Assembly (NCBI RefSeq): GCF_019968905.1
Contig: NZ_CP079946.1
Location: 6,855,356-6,919,355, forward strand
DNA length: 64,000 nt
Reading direction: 5' to 3'
Source of the DNA: Corallococcus sp. EGB
GTDB taxonomy: Bacteria > Myxococcota > Myxococcia > Myxococcales > Myxococcaceae
Position numbers and translations under genes: made by a program. The notes beneath the pieces were generated by a model. The model had not been told where the DNA came from, ran no database searches, and saw only the letters and a program-made list of their open reading frames with translations. This document shows, piece by piece, positions 17,190-24,724 of this stretch; the stretch's first letter is position 1; every line of letters begins with the position of its first letter.

Positions 17190-18290
17190 GTGACACAAAG
17201 CATCGACCGGACGCATTACGTTCCCATCCTCAAGCTCATGCAGGGAGAGCGCGAAGCCCTCTCACAACTCGAGGCTGGCCAACGCCGACGCGTGACTCCG
17301 CTCTTTGAAATCCGACCGCCCAAGACCAGGCCCGTGAAGGACAAACGGAAGGCCTTCCGGGTGGAAACGATGGACGAAGTGCTGGGCAAGGTCGGGCCCC
17401 ATCTCGTGAAGGCGATCCCTGAGGGCCGCGCCTTCATTGACGGCCTTCATCTAACGCCTGCCCAGATGATGGCGTCGGGAGAAGCACCCCTGGCATACGT
17501 CCTCGCGAAAGCGAGGGAATCTGGAGTCGCACTTGTGCCTGCGACAGGTCCCGAGCGCACGCCTGAATACCAGGCTGTTGTCAGGGCCGCCGTCACCGAA
17601 GACAAGCGCGGCGCTTGCATCCGCCTTCGTCGGAAGGAGCTGTTCGAGGACAACCTCGAGCACGTGCTCTCATCGTTCCTTCAGGCCATAGGGACAGTTC
17701 CTGAATCCACCGACCTGGTGCTGGATCTCGGGGATATCAGACCCGATGACGTGAACATGCTCTCGAAGGGCATCCTCGGGATTCTGAGTACCCTCCCGGG
17801 TGTGAAGGCCTTTCGAACCCTGACGGTCGCCGCGGGTGCTTTTCCGCAGTCGCTCAGTCGCATCCAACAACCCACGAAGATTCCCAGGGCGGACTGGCTC
17901 CTGTGGCAGAGCCTTGCCCGGAAGGCGTCAGCGCTCGCGAGGCTGCCTACCTATGGCGACCATGCAATCCAGGCAGTTCAGCCTCCCTCAGCAGACGCGG
18001 CGCTCCACTCCGGAAACCCCAACATCCGGTGCACGGCCGATGAGCACTGGTTGGTGGTGCGTGGCTTCTCCCTCAAGCTTCACGGCTTCGAGCAATACGC
18101 CGCGCTGGCACAGTTCCTGGTGGAGCAAGAGTGCTACGCAGGACGCTCTTTCAGTCGAGGCGACGACTACATCTTCGGATGCGCTGGAGGTGCCGAGACA
18201 GCTGGAAACTCAGCGGTGTGGCGCAGGGTGGGAACCAACCATCACATCGCGAAGGTGCTGAAGCAGCTCACCAGTCTTCACGTGCCTTGA
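17190..18290 (+). CDS. Beta-family protein (T4 beta/sce7725-like)
   Basis: A 366-residue cytosolic protein of the 'beta protein' family (PF14350), recognised by the YVPILKLMQGEREAL opening, RVTPLFEI, the internal FIDGLHL, LVLDLGDI and the late DEHWLVVRG/YAALAQFLVE and GDDYIFGCA segments. Proteins of this family are widely found in mobile or defence-associated loci, often beside sce7726-like genes; no activity is established that I know of. It starts at GTG 17190 after a G-rich stretch. Base composition is visibly lower in G+C (about 62% in a 60-nt sample I counted) than the flanks, suggesting acquisition. Its 3' end overlaps the sce7726-like gene tail-to-tail by 23 nt. Confidence 0.78.
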   Translation: MTQSIDRTHYVPILKLMQGEREALSQLEAGQRRRVTPLFEIRPPKTRPVKDKRKAFRVETMDEVLGKVGPHLVKAIPEGRAFIDGLHLTPAQMMASGEAPLAYVLAKARESGVALVPATGPERTPEYQAVVRAAVTEDKRGACIRLRRKELFEDNLEHVLSSFLQAIGTVPESTDLVLDLGDIRPDDVNMLSKGILGILSTLPGVKAFRTLTVAAGAFPQSLSRIQQPTKIPRADWLLWQSLARKASALARLPTYGDHAIQAVQPPSADAALHSGNPNIRCTADEHWLVVRGFSLKLHGFEQYAALAQFLVEQECYAGRSFSRGDDYIFGCAGGAETAGNSAVWRRVGTNHHIAKVLKQLTSLHVP

Positions 18291-18828
18291 GCAGGCGCCG
18301 GACCTCCATGCGCAGCGCCTGGGCAGGCAGCAACTCCACGAGGCGCTCATAAAGCATCTTCCGGGGCTTGCTCCTCAGCCCCTTGGCGGCCCCCCGTGAC
18401 TCCAGGAGCCCCAATGCCTCGTCGCGCCAGAGCAATCGGACCAGGGCCGACATCTGCTGCTGTGGATTGCGCTGGGCCTTGCGCAAGGGCCGGAGTTTGA
18501 CGGAGCCATCGCGCTGGGTCGTGGCCGTCTTGACGCCCCACCATGCGGGAATGAGTCCGAGGGCCTGTTGCACATGACGGGCACCGACGACGAGTGTGGC
18601 CCGGTCGAGCACCGCGCTGTACGCCTCGACCTGCCGAGGAAGCCGCTCCAGCGTGTCCCGTTCGCTCTTCAGCTCGTAACCATGGAGCTCGCCGTTGATG
18701 ACTGCCACGTCCACGAAGACCTGGCCGTGCTCCAGGCCCAGCTCCTCACGGATGAGCGTCCCGGGGTCACTCGCGTGAGTGGCCTTGAGGCTTGCCGTGA
18801 GAGCCTGTCGCACGTCGAAGTCGCGCAT
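18268..18828 (-). CDS. sce7726-family protein with PD-(D/E)XK nuclease-like motif
   Basis: A 186-residue protein. The core (E28/E29, D40, E52-x-K54 in GQVFVDVAVINGELHGYELKSERDTLERL) has the spacing of a PD-(D/E)XK nuclease: Asp then ExK on the next strand, with an upstream Glu. The following LPRQVEAYSAVLDRATLVVGARH and IPAWWGV segments match the sce7726 family, which pairs with sce7725/beta genes. The start ATG 18828 is 42 nt downstream of the caspase gene stop, on the same strand, so it may be the last gene of the sigma/anti-sigma/caspase operon. Catalytic activity is inferred from the motif; no adjacent methylase is seen. Confidence 0.75.
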   Translation of the reverse strand: MRDFDVRQALTASLKATHASDPGTLIREELGLEHGQVFVDVAVINGELHGYELKSERDTLERLPRQVEAYSAVLDRATLVVGARHVQQALGLIPAWWGVKTATTQRDGSVKLRPLRKAQRNPQQQMSALVRLLWRDEALGLLESRGAAKGLRSKPRKMLYERLVELLPAQALRMEVRRLLKAREDW

Positions 18829-18870
18829 GGGCGGCGAAGTCTACGGGCCCGCCCCAGCGAACGCGACAGG

Positions 18871-20493
18871 TCAGAGCGCGTACCCAACCATCAGTGACGC
18901 GGAAGCCCTGGGCACCAGCGACGTGCCAAGGTCCCGCTTCGCCACGACGCCTCCGGCGGAGGCGCTCAGGAGCATCGACAGGCGGCTTCGCACGTCCAGC
19001 CTCGCGCCCCCGGTGACCAGCGCCAGCGGCTCCAATCCGAACCGCGCGTCCTCATCCGGGATGCGCGACTGGAAGACGGCCAGCACCCCAGCCTCCAGCG
19101 CTCCGCTGAACGTCCAGGCGCCGAACCTCCAGTGCGGCCCCGCGCCCAGCCTCAACTCCAGCTCCGTCTGCTGGAAGGCCACGCCGCTGCCCGTTCCGCG
19201 CCGCACCGCGAGCCCCAGGCCCGACGTGTCCACTCCGGGCAACAGCCGCCCCTCGCGCAGCAGGCGCACGTCCAGCCCCGCGCTCGACGACAGGCCCGCC
19301 ACGATGCCCGAGGTCAGCGACGGCCCCACCGCCAGCAGCATCGACTCCCCCGCCCCGCCCTTGCGCGCAAGGCGCATCCGCGCGGCCTGCTCCAGGGGCT
19401 CGCCGCCCACCGACACGGCGCCGTCGAGCGGCACCCGCACCGACCGCTCCAGATACCCATCCTCCGCGCGCAACAGCAGCCGGTACGCGCCGGGCGCCAC
19501 GGCCAGCGTCGTGGGGCCCTCGCCCTTCTCCAGCTCCGCCACCAGCGCGCCGCTCTCCGACGCCAGGACGAGCCAGCGGCCCGGCGCCTTCACGTCGAGC
19601 GTCAGCCGGCCTCTCGCGCGCTGGGGCTCGGAGAGGATCAGCTCTCCGCGTCCGCTCAGGTCCATGCGGAACGTGGGACGCTGCAGGCCTCCCGGTGAGA
19701 CGAGCGTGGACTCCAGCGTCCTCGCATAGGCGTAGCGGTAGGCCTCCTCCAGCGTGACGCGCCCGTCGCGCGATGCATCCGCCGCGCCGCGCAGCCCCAC
19801 CATCAGGTGATGCGTGAAGAAGGAGCCCTGGAGCGCATCCGACTCCTGCGCGTACTCGTCGGCGCCCGACGCGCTGATGACGACCCGGCCCTCCAGGTCC
19901 GAGGCCTCCATGGTGACCGGCATGGCCACAGGCTTCAGGCCCTTCAGCCGCGTGGCGACTCCCGAGCGGCACGAGTCCAGGATGAGCAGCCCCACCCCGA
20001 CCGGCGCTCCCTTGAGGAAGTCCACCAGCTCGCGCATCGGCAGCTCGGTGCCGCGCAGGTGCAGGCTGCCGTCGCCCGCGTGCGATGACACGTACAACAG
20101 CAGCCAGTCCCTCGGCGAAGCTTCCGCGGCCAACCGCTCCCGGAAGCGCGCCAGGGTGTCGCGCAGCTTCGCGGCATCCGTGCCCAGCAGCGCCATCGTC
20201 CGCTCCGGCGGCACGGTGCCCACGTCCTGGAGCACCTCGCGCATCCGCTGCGCGTCCGTCTCCGCGAAGCGCAGCCGCTCCTCGCCGGGCAGCCCCTGGT
20301 TCTCTCCCACGACCAACGCCCAGCGGCGCGGCGCCTCCTCCTCGGCGAAGCTCCGGACCGGTCCCACCACCATGAGCAGCACCGCGAGCACCCGCGCGCC
20401 CAGGCCGGGCGCCCAGCGGCGCGGCGACTTCTCCGCGGCCCCCTGGTACGGACGCAGCGCCGTGAACACCCGCGGGCCCTCCGCCCGGCTCAC
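18871..20493 (-). CDS. Caspase-family (C14) exported protein
   Basis: A 540-residue protein. A hydrophobic segment near residues 33-50 (RVLAVLLMVVGPVRSFA) exports or anchors it. Residues ~55-270 form a caspase/metacaspase domain with the catalytic His in VSSHAGDG (H138) and Cys in LILDSCRSG (C175). The C-terminal ~250 residues are beta-rich with repeated glycine/leucine strands and end in an outer-membrane-barrel-like ASLMVGYAL. The start is GTG 20493, forming a GTGA overlap with the anti-sigma stop, hence translational coupling. Cleavage target unknown; the operon suggests stress-induced proteolysis outside the cytoplasm. Confidence 0.85.
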   Translation of the reverse strand: MSRAEGPRVFTALRPYQGAAEKSPRRWAPGLGARVLAVLLMVVGPVRSFAEEEAPRRWALVVGENQGLPGEERLRFAETDAQRMREVLQDVGTVPPERTMALLGTDAAKLRDTLARFRERLAAEASPRDWLLLYVSSHAGDGSLHLRGTELPMRELVDFLKGAPVGVGLLILDSCRSGVATRLKGLKPVAMPVTMEASDLEGRVVISASGADEYAQESDALQGSFFTHHLMVGLRGAADASRDGRVTLEEAYRYAYARTLESTLVSPGGLQRPTFRMDLSGRGELILSEPQRARGRLTLDVKAPGRWLVLASESGALVAELEKGEGPTTLAVAPGAYRLLLRAEDGYLERSVRVPLDGAVSVGGEPLEQAARMRLARKGGAGESMLLAVGPSLTSGIVAGLSSSAGLDVRLLREGRLLPGVDTSGLGLAVRRGTGSGVAFQQTELELRLGAGPHWRFGAWTFSGALEAGVLAVFQSRIPDEDARFGLEPLALVTGGARLDVRSRLSMLLSASAGGVVAKRDLGTSLVPRASASLMVGYAL

Positions 20494-21209
20494 GGCACGA
20501 CCCTCAGCAGCGTGCGCGCCTGTGCCTTCCCGACGTCGCCGGGCGTCGGCGCGTCCAACGCCCCCTGTCCCTTCGCCCGGGCCTCCGCGACGCTCGACGT
20601 GAGCGCCTCGCGCGCGTGTGCTCCGTCCAGCGGCGCATCCGAGAAGAACGCGTGCAACGCCACCGACCCCGGCGTCACCTCCAGCGGCGGCGACAGCTTC
20701 ACCTCCGCCCCCGGCTCCACCGTGCCGCTCGTCCCGCCCTCGCCCGGCCAGAGCGGCTCCACCGCCCCCGCCTCGTCCACCGCGAGCACCAGCACGTTCC
20801 GGTACGGCCCCGTGCCCACCGCCAGCGTCACCTGCTCGCCGGGCCTCGCGCCCTGCACCGGCGCGCCCTGCGCGGACACAAGCCTCAGCGCCACGTTTCC
20901 CTTCAGCCGCACGCCGTCGTCCGCGCCTCGCGGCACGTAGACAATCAGCGCGAGCCCTACCGCCAGCGCCGCCACCAGCGGCACGCCCCAGCTCCAACGA
21001 GGCCTCGCGGACCGGGCCCGCTGCTCCTCCAGCCTCGCGAGCACTGCCTTCGCCCGGGGCTGCGCCAGGCTCGTCTCGCGCGCCTGCCGCATCCGCTCGG
21101 CCAGCATCCCGCACGCCGGGCAGGCGGCCACGTGCCGCTCCGCGCGGCCTGTGGTGTCCAGCCCCGACAGCCACTCATCCAGCTCCAGCCGTGTCAGGTG
21201 CTCAGCCAC
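20490..21209 (-). CDS. Anti-sigma factor with zinc-finger and DUF4384-like periplasmic domain
   Basis: A 239-residue single-pass membrane protein. Residues 1-40 contain the ZAS zinc-binding motif H26-x3-C30-x2-C33 (ERHVAACPACG) that binds ECF sigma factors. A membrane helix (WGVPLVAALAVGLALIVYV) follows at about 73-91. The outside part (VALRLVSAQGAPVQGARPGEQVTLAV to HAFFSDAPLD) looks like the DUF4384-type domain found in caspase and kinase operons. The ATG at 21209 overlaps the sigma gene by 8 nt. It is expected to hold the sigma factor at the membrane until a signal releases it. Confidence 0.87.
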   Translation of the reverse strand: MAEHLTRLELDEWLSGLDTTGRAERHVAACPACGMLAERMRQARETSLAQPRAKAVLARLEEQRARSARPRWSWGVPLVAALAVGLALIVYVPRGADDGVRLKGNVALRLVSAQGAPVQGARPGEQVTLAVGTGPYRNVLVLAVDEAGAVEPLWPGEGGTSGTVEPGAEVKLSPPLEVTPGSVALHAFFSDAPLDGAHAREALTSSVAEARAKGQGALDAPTPGDVGKAQARTLLRVVP

Positions 21210-21714
21210 GCTCCGCCTCCAACGCTTCCGGCAGCCGCCCCAGCTCCGCCGCCTTCTTCCGGATGGAGTCCAGGTCGCGCACGATGGTCTTTCGCGACAC
21301 GTCCAGCATCCCGGCGATCTCCTCCTGGGTCAGCCCGTCGAAGAAGTGCAGCGTGGCCACCTCCAGCTCGCGCTCGCCCATCCGCCCCACGAGGTGGCGG
21401 ATGAAGTCCGCGGCCTCCCACTGGCTGGGGGTGAGCGCCGCGGCCTCGGGGGCCTCCGGAAGCACCGGCTCCCGCAGCTGGCGCGAGCGCAGCGCGTTGA
21501 GGCACAGGTTGGTGGTCACGCGGTACACGTACGTCATCGGACGGGCCTCCCGTCGGAACCGCGCTCCCGCCGTCAGCATGCGCTCGAAGACCTCCTGCAC
21601 GATGTCCCACGCATCGGCATCGCGCCCCAGCAGCGCGAGCGCACGGCGGTGCACCACGGGCGCGAAGCGCTCGTAGAGCCGCCTGAGCTCCTCCGCATCG
21701 AGCCCGCTCCCCAT
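21202..21714 (-). CDS. ECF-type RNA polymerase sigma factor
   Basis: A ~170-residue sigma-70 family protein with region 2 (LYERFAPVVHRRALALLGRDADAWDIVQEVFERML, plus TYVYRVTTNLCLNALRSR) and region 4 (LHFFDGLTQEEIAGMLDVSRKTIVRDLDSIRKKA). It would direct transcription of a stress regulon and probably its own operon. ATG 21714 fits the sigma2 start; the frame is open to 21849 (alternative ATG at MSQAAGAG about 20 residues upstream). It is the first gene of a minus-strand unit: sigma, anti-sigma, caspase and perhaps the sce7726-like nuclease. Confidence 0.88.
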   Translation of the reverse strand: MGSGLDAEELRRLYERFAPVVHRRALALLGRDADAWDIVQEVFERMLTAGARFRREARPMTYVYRVTTNLCLNALRSRQLREPVLPEAPEAAALTPSQWEAADFIRHLVGRMGERELEVATLHFFDGLTQEEIAGMLDVSRKTIVRDLDSIRKKAAELGRLPEALEAERG

Positions 21715-21854
21715 CCGCCTGGTCCGACCTTCCTTTTCGTCCTTGAGACACCCGGCCCCGGCGGCCTGGGACATCGCATCCGCGATGGGCCGTGGGATAC
21801 TAGTCGCACCCCGGCGGCGTGTCCCAGGCCGGCCGCACCGGGTGTCCAAGCGCC

Positions 21855-22406
21855 GTGAAACGATTCGTCCTCGCCACCCTCGTCGCGCTCCTGGGCGCCT
21901 GCTTCGACCCGCTCTACGAGGACCCGGACCTGCTGGGCGGCGTGTCCTGGGCCGTCTGCTGCGTCCGCGGCCAGGTGGACACCTGCCCCTGCGACGACGG
22001 CGACACCTGCAATACCTCCTTCAAGGCCTGCGCGTCCGGCACCTGCACGGCGTCCCGCAACGACAGCTGCGCGGGCCCCGCGACCCAGGACGCCGGCGGC
22101 GTGCCCAACGACGGAGGCGTCAACATCGAAGACGCAGGCACGCCATCCGACGCCGGCACGGAGTCCGACGCGGGCACGGCGACCGACGCGGGCGCCAGCA
22201 CCGATGGCGGCATCCCCATGGACGCGGGCGTGGACGGAGGTGTCGACGGGGGCCCGCAGCCCTCGTACGGCTACGAGCCCTGCTGCCCCCCCGGCACCCA
22301 CCGCGTCACCACCTGCGTCTGCGCCGCCTCGGGCTGCGGCTCCACCGCTCCGTTCACCCCTTGTTCATCCGGCCGCTGCGCGCTGGCGGGAGAGTCGTGC
22401 GGGTGA
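21855..22406 (+). CDS. Cys-rich lipoprotein with Asp-Ala-Gly/Asp-Gly-Gly linker
   Basis: A 183-residue lipoprotein starting at GTG 21855: MKRFVLATLVALLGAC signal with Cys at residue 16. The N-terminal mature segment has many cysteines (WAVCCVRGQVDTCPCDDGDTC), followed by a ~65-residue linker of repeated DAG and DGG triplets and a second Cys-rich end (YEPCCPPGTHRVTTCVC). DAG/DGG linkers are common in myxobacterial surface lipoproteins. No enzymatic domain is visible. It diverges from the sigma operon. Confidence 0.8.
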   Translation: MKRFVLATLVALLGACFDPLYEDPDLLGGVSWAVCCVRGQVDTCPCDDGDTCNTSFKACASGTCTASRNDSCAGPATQDAGGVPNDGGVNIEDAGTPSDAGTESDAGTATDAGASTDGGIPMDAGVDGGVDGGPQPSYGYEPCCPPGTHRVTTCVCAASGCGSTAPFTPCSSGRCALAGESCG

Positions 22407-22419
22407 GATACCCGATGGA

Positions 22420-23634
22420 ATGAAGGGCACGTTCCGTTCGCTGCGCGGCTACAACTACCGGACGTGGGCCGCCGGAGCGATCGTGTCCAACGTGGGCACG
22501 TGGATGCAGCGCACCGCCCAGGACTGGCTCGTCCTCACCCAGCTCACCCACAACAACGCCACGGCGGTGGGCGTGGTCATGGCGCTCCAGTTCGCGCCGC
22601 AGTTGCTGCTCCTGCCGCTGACGGGCTTCGCGGCGGACCACCTGGACCGGCGCAAGCTCCTGTTCGCCACGCAGGCGAGCCTGGGAGTCCTGGCCCTGGG
22701 CCTGGGGCTGCTCACGCTCTGGGGGCACGTGCGGCTGTGGCACGTGGACGTGTTCGCGTTCCTCCTGGGCTGCGTCACCGCCTTCGACGCCCCCGCGCGC
22801 CAGACGTTCGTGTCGGAGCTGGTGGGGGAGGAGGATCTCTCCAACGCCGTGGGGCTCAACTCCACCTCGTTCCACGCCGCGCGCATGCTGGGTCCCGCCA
22901 TCGCGGGGGTGCTCATCTCCTGGGTGGGCTCCGGGTGGATGTTCGTCCTCAACGCGGCGTCCTTCGGCGCCGTCCTCTGCTCACTGAGCCTGCTTCGCGT
23001 GAACGAGCTGCACGTGAGGGACCGGGCGCTGCGCACCCGCGGGAGCCTCCTGGAGGGCTTCGTCTACGTCTGGAAGCGGCCGGACCTGAAGGCGGTGCTG
23101 ATCATGTTCTTCCTCATCGGCACCTTCGGCCTCAACTTCCCCATCTTCATCTCCACCATGTCCGTGCGCGTCTTCGAAAAGGGCGCGAGCGGCTATGGAC
23201 TCCTGACGTCCATCATGGCCGTCGGGTCCGTGACGGGCGCGCTGCTCTCCGCCCGGCGCGCGTACCCCCGCATCGGCTTGCTGGTGACGGGGGCCGCGGT
23301 CTTCGGAGCAGGCCTCACGCTCGCGGCGCTGATGCCGGCCTACGCCCTCTTCGGCCTCATGCTCGTGGTCATCGGCGTGTCGGCGCAGACCTTCACCACC
23401 ACCGCGAACAGCCTGGTGCAGCTGTCCACGGAGCCGGCCATGCGCGGGCGCGTGCTCGCCATCCTCCTGGCCATCGCGCTCGGCGGCACGCCCCTGGGAG
23501 CGCCCGTCGTCGGGTGGGTCGCGGACACGTTCGGTCCGCGCCAGGCGCTGGGCGTGGGCGCCGCGGCGGGCTTCGTCGCGGCGCTCGTCGGGCTTCGCTA
23601 CCGCGCGGCGGCCGCTCCTTCTTCTCCAGGATGA
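22420..23634 (+). CDS. MFS transporter (major facilitator, DHA3-like)
   Basis: A 404-residue membrane protein with 10-12 spans. The opening FRSLRGYNYRTWAAGAIVSNVGTWMQRTAQDWLVL and the loop GFAADHLDRRKLL (MFS motif A: GxxaDrxxRR) plus FDAPARQTFVSELVG are the hallmarks of the DHA3/enterobactin-exporter-like branch (EntS family). Export of a small molecule or drug is the family role. ATG 22420 is 13 nt after the lipoprotein stop. It ends 128 nt before the convergent Ap4A phosphorylase-like gene. Confidence 0.87.
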   Translation: MKGTFRSLRGYNYRTWAAGAIVSNVGTWMQRTAQDWLVLTQLTHNNATAVGVVMALQFAPQLLLLPLTGFAADHLDRRKLLFATQASLGVLALGLGLLTLWGHVRLWHVDVFAFLLGCVTAFDAPARQTFVSELVGEEDLSNAVGLNSTSFHAARMLGPAIAGVLISWVGSGWMFVLNAASFGAVLCSLSLLRVNELHVRDRALRTRGSLLEGFVYVWKRPDLKAVLIMFFLIGTFGLNFPIFISTMSVRVFEKGASGYGLLTSIMAVGSVTGALLSARRAYPRIGLLVTGAAVFGAGLTLAALMPAYALFGLMLVVIGVSAQTFTTTANSLVQLSTEPAMRGRVLAILLAIALGGTPLGAPVVGWVADTFGPRQALGVGAAAGFVAALVGLRYRAAAAPSSPG

Positions 23635-23762
23635 CCGCGTAGAACTCGTTCCCCACGCCCTGGAGGCATGCGCGCAGCATCCGCCCCCACCTCCGCGTGG
23701 AGGGCAGCAGCGGGAACAGGGACTCCGCCGTCTGCCGGTCCGCTCGCGCGGTTGCACCGTCC

Positions 23763-24629
23763 CTACGGAACGACGCCCGCGACCTGGCGCAGCAATTCCA
23801 GCGGACCGAGCGCGGCGACCGCGTCGAACTGCTCGGGCGTGCGCACCAGCAGCGACCCGGCGAAGCCCAGCGCGTTGACGTTGACGCCCAGGTGCTCCGC
23901 CCGGGCACGAGGCACGAGCAGCATCCAGTCCCGGGTGACGAGCAGGTTGTACGGCGCGTGCTCCGCGAGCCCCATGGCCTCCCGCAGGAGCCGGTAGGCC
24001 GCCAGCATCCGGCCCCCCTGCCCCGGAGCCCCCCACGGCCCCAGTCCCGCCAGCAGGTGCGCGAACGGCAGCGACCCCGCGGCCACCACGCGGCCCGGCC
24101 CCGGCAGGGGCGGCAGCAGCGCCTCCACGGGCGCGCGCAGGAGCTCCGGCCCCAGGGGCGGCACCAGTTGCAGATGCTTGTGGCGCTGGCTCGCGCCGGC
24201 CGTCTCCCCCGCGTTGTAGAAGGCCAGGCCGTCCAGCCCCTCCAGGCACGTGGAGAGCGCGTCGAAGTCCGCCAGCGACAGCAGCGCGTCCTGCGGTTCG
24301 AAGGCCCGCGTCACCAGCAGCAGGTGGTGCTCCACGACGTTGAACTTGTTGAGCAGGCACACGTGCGCGGGTGGCACGTCCCCCAGCACCAGGTCCGGCT
24401 CCGGGTTCGCGAACGGATTGAACGGCTCCGAGGAGGAGGACGGCGCGGGCCGCTTGCGCTCCTTGAGCGCCACCTTGCCCAGCACGCGCACCTGGAACGC
24501 CGTGCCCGCCACCGGCACCGTGCGCAAGTCCGTGGCGATGGGCTGGAGCGCGCCCGTCTCCAGCGCATGGCGCGTCACGGCCAGCGTGCGGGACCACAGG
24601 GAGGCGGGCGTCAGCGGCGCGGCGTTCAC
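23763..24629 (-). CDS. ATP adenylyltransferase / Ap4A phosphorylase-like HIT-superfamily protein
   Basis: A 288-residue cytosolic enzyme. The histidine triad SQRHKHLQLVPP (HxHxQ form of the Ap4A phosphorylase branch), the LVLGDVPPAHVCLLNKFNVVEHHLLLVT stretch (N-terminal DUF4922/ATP_transf_2-like) and FYNAGETAGASQRHKH are clear. Family enzymes split Ap4A by phosphate to ADP and ATP. Start is GTG 24629 with AGGAG 8 nt upstream. It is monocistronic between MFS (convergent) and TPR (95 nt upstream, same strand). Confidence 0.85.
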   Translation of the reverse strand: MNAAPLTPASLWSRTLAVTRHALETGALQPIATDLRTVPVAGTAFQVRVLGKVALKERKRPAPSSSSEPFNPFANPEPDLVLGDVPPAHVCLLNKFNVVEHHLLLVTRAFEPQDALLSLADFDALSTCLEGLDGLAFYNAGETAGASQRHKHLQLVPPLGPELLRAPVEALLPPLPGPGRVVAAGSLPFAHLLAGLGPWGAPGQGGRMLAAYRLLREAMGLAEHAPYNLLVTRDWMLLVPRARAEHLGVNVNALGFAGSLLVRTPEQFDAVAALGPLELLRQVAGVVP

Positions 24630-24724
24630 GGAGGGGCTCCTGGCGTGAGGCCTTTGGAGTCTGTGCCGCCCGGTGACGCCAGCGTCAACCGGCTTGCGCG
24701 GGGAGCGCGCGCCAAATGTCCGCC

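Noticed and set aside
22081-22260. DAG/DGG-coding triplet repeats as a simple-sequence DNA repeat
   Set aside because: The codons vary and the repeat is at protein level only, a common linker in myxobacterial lipoproteins.
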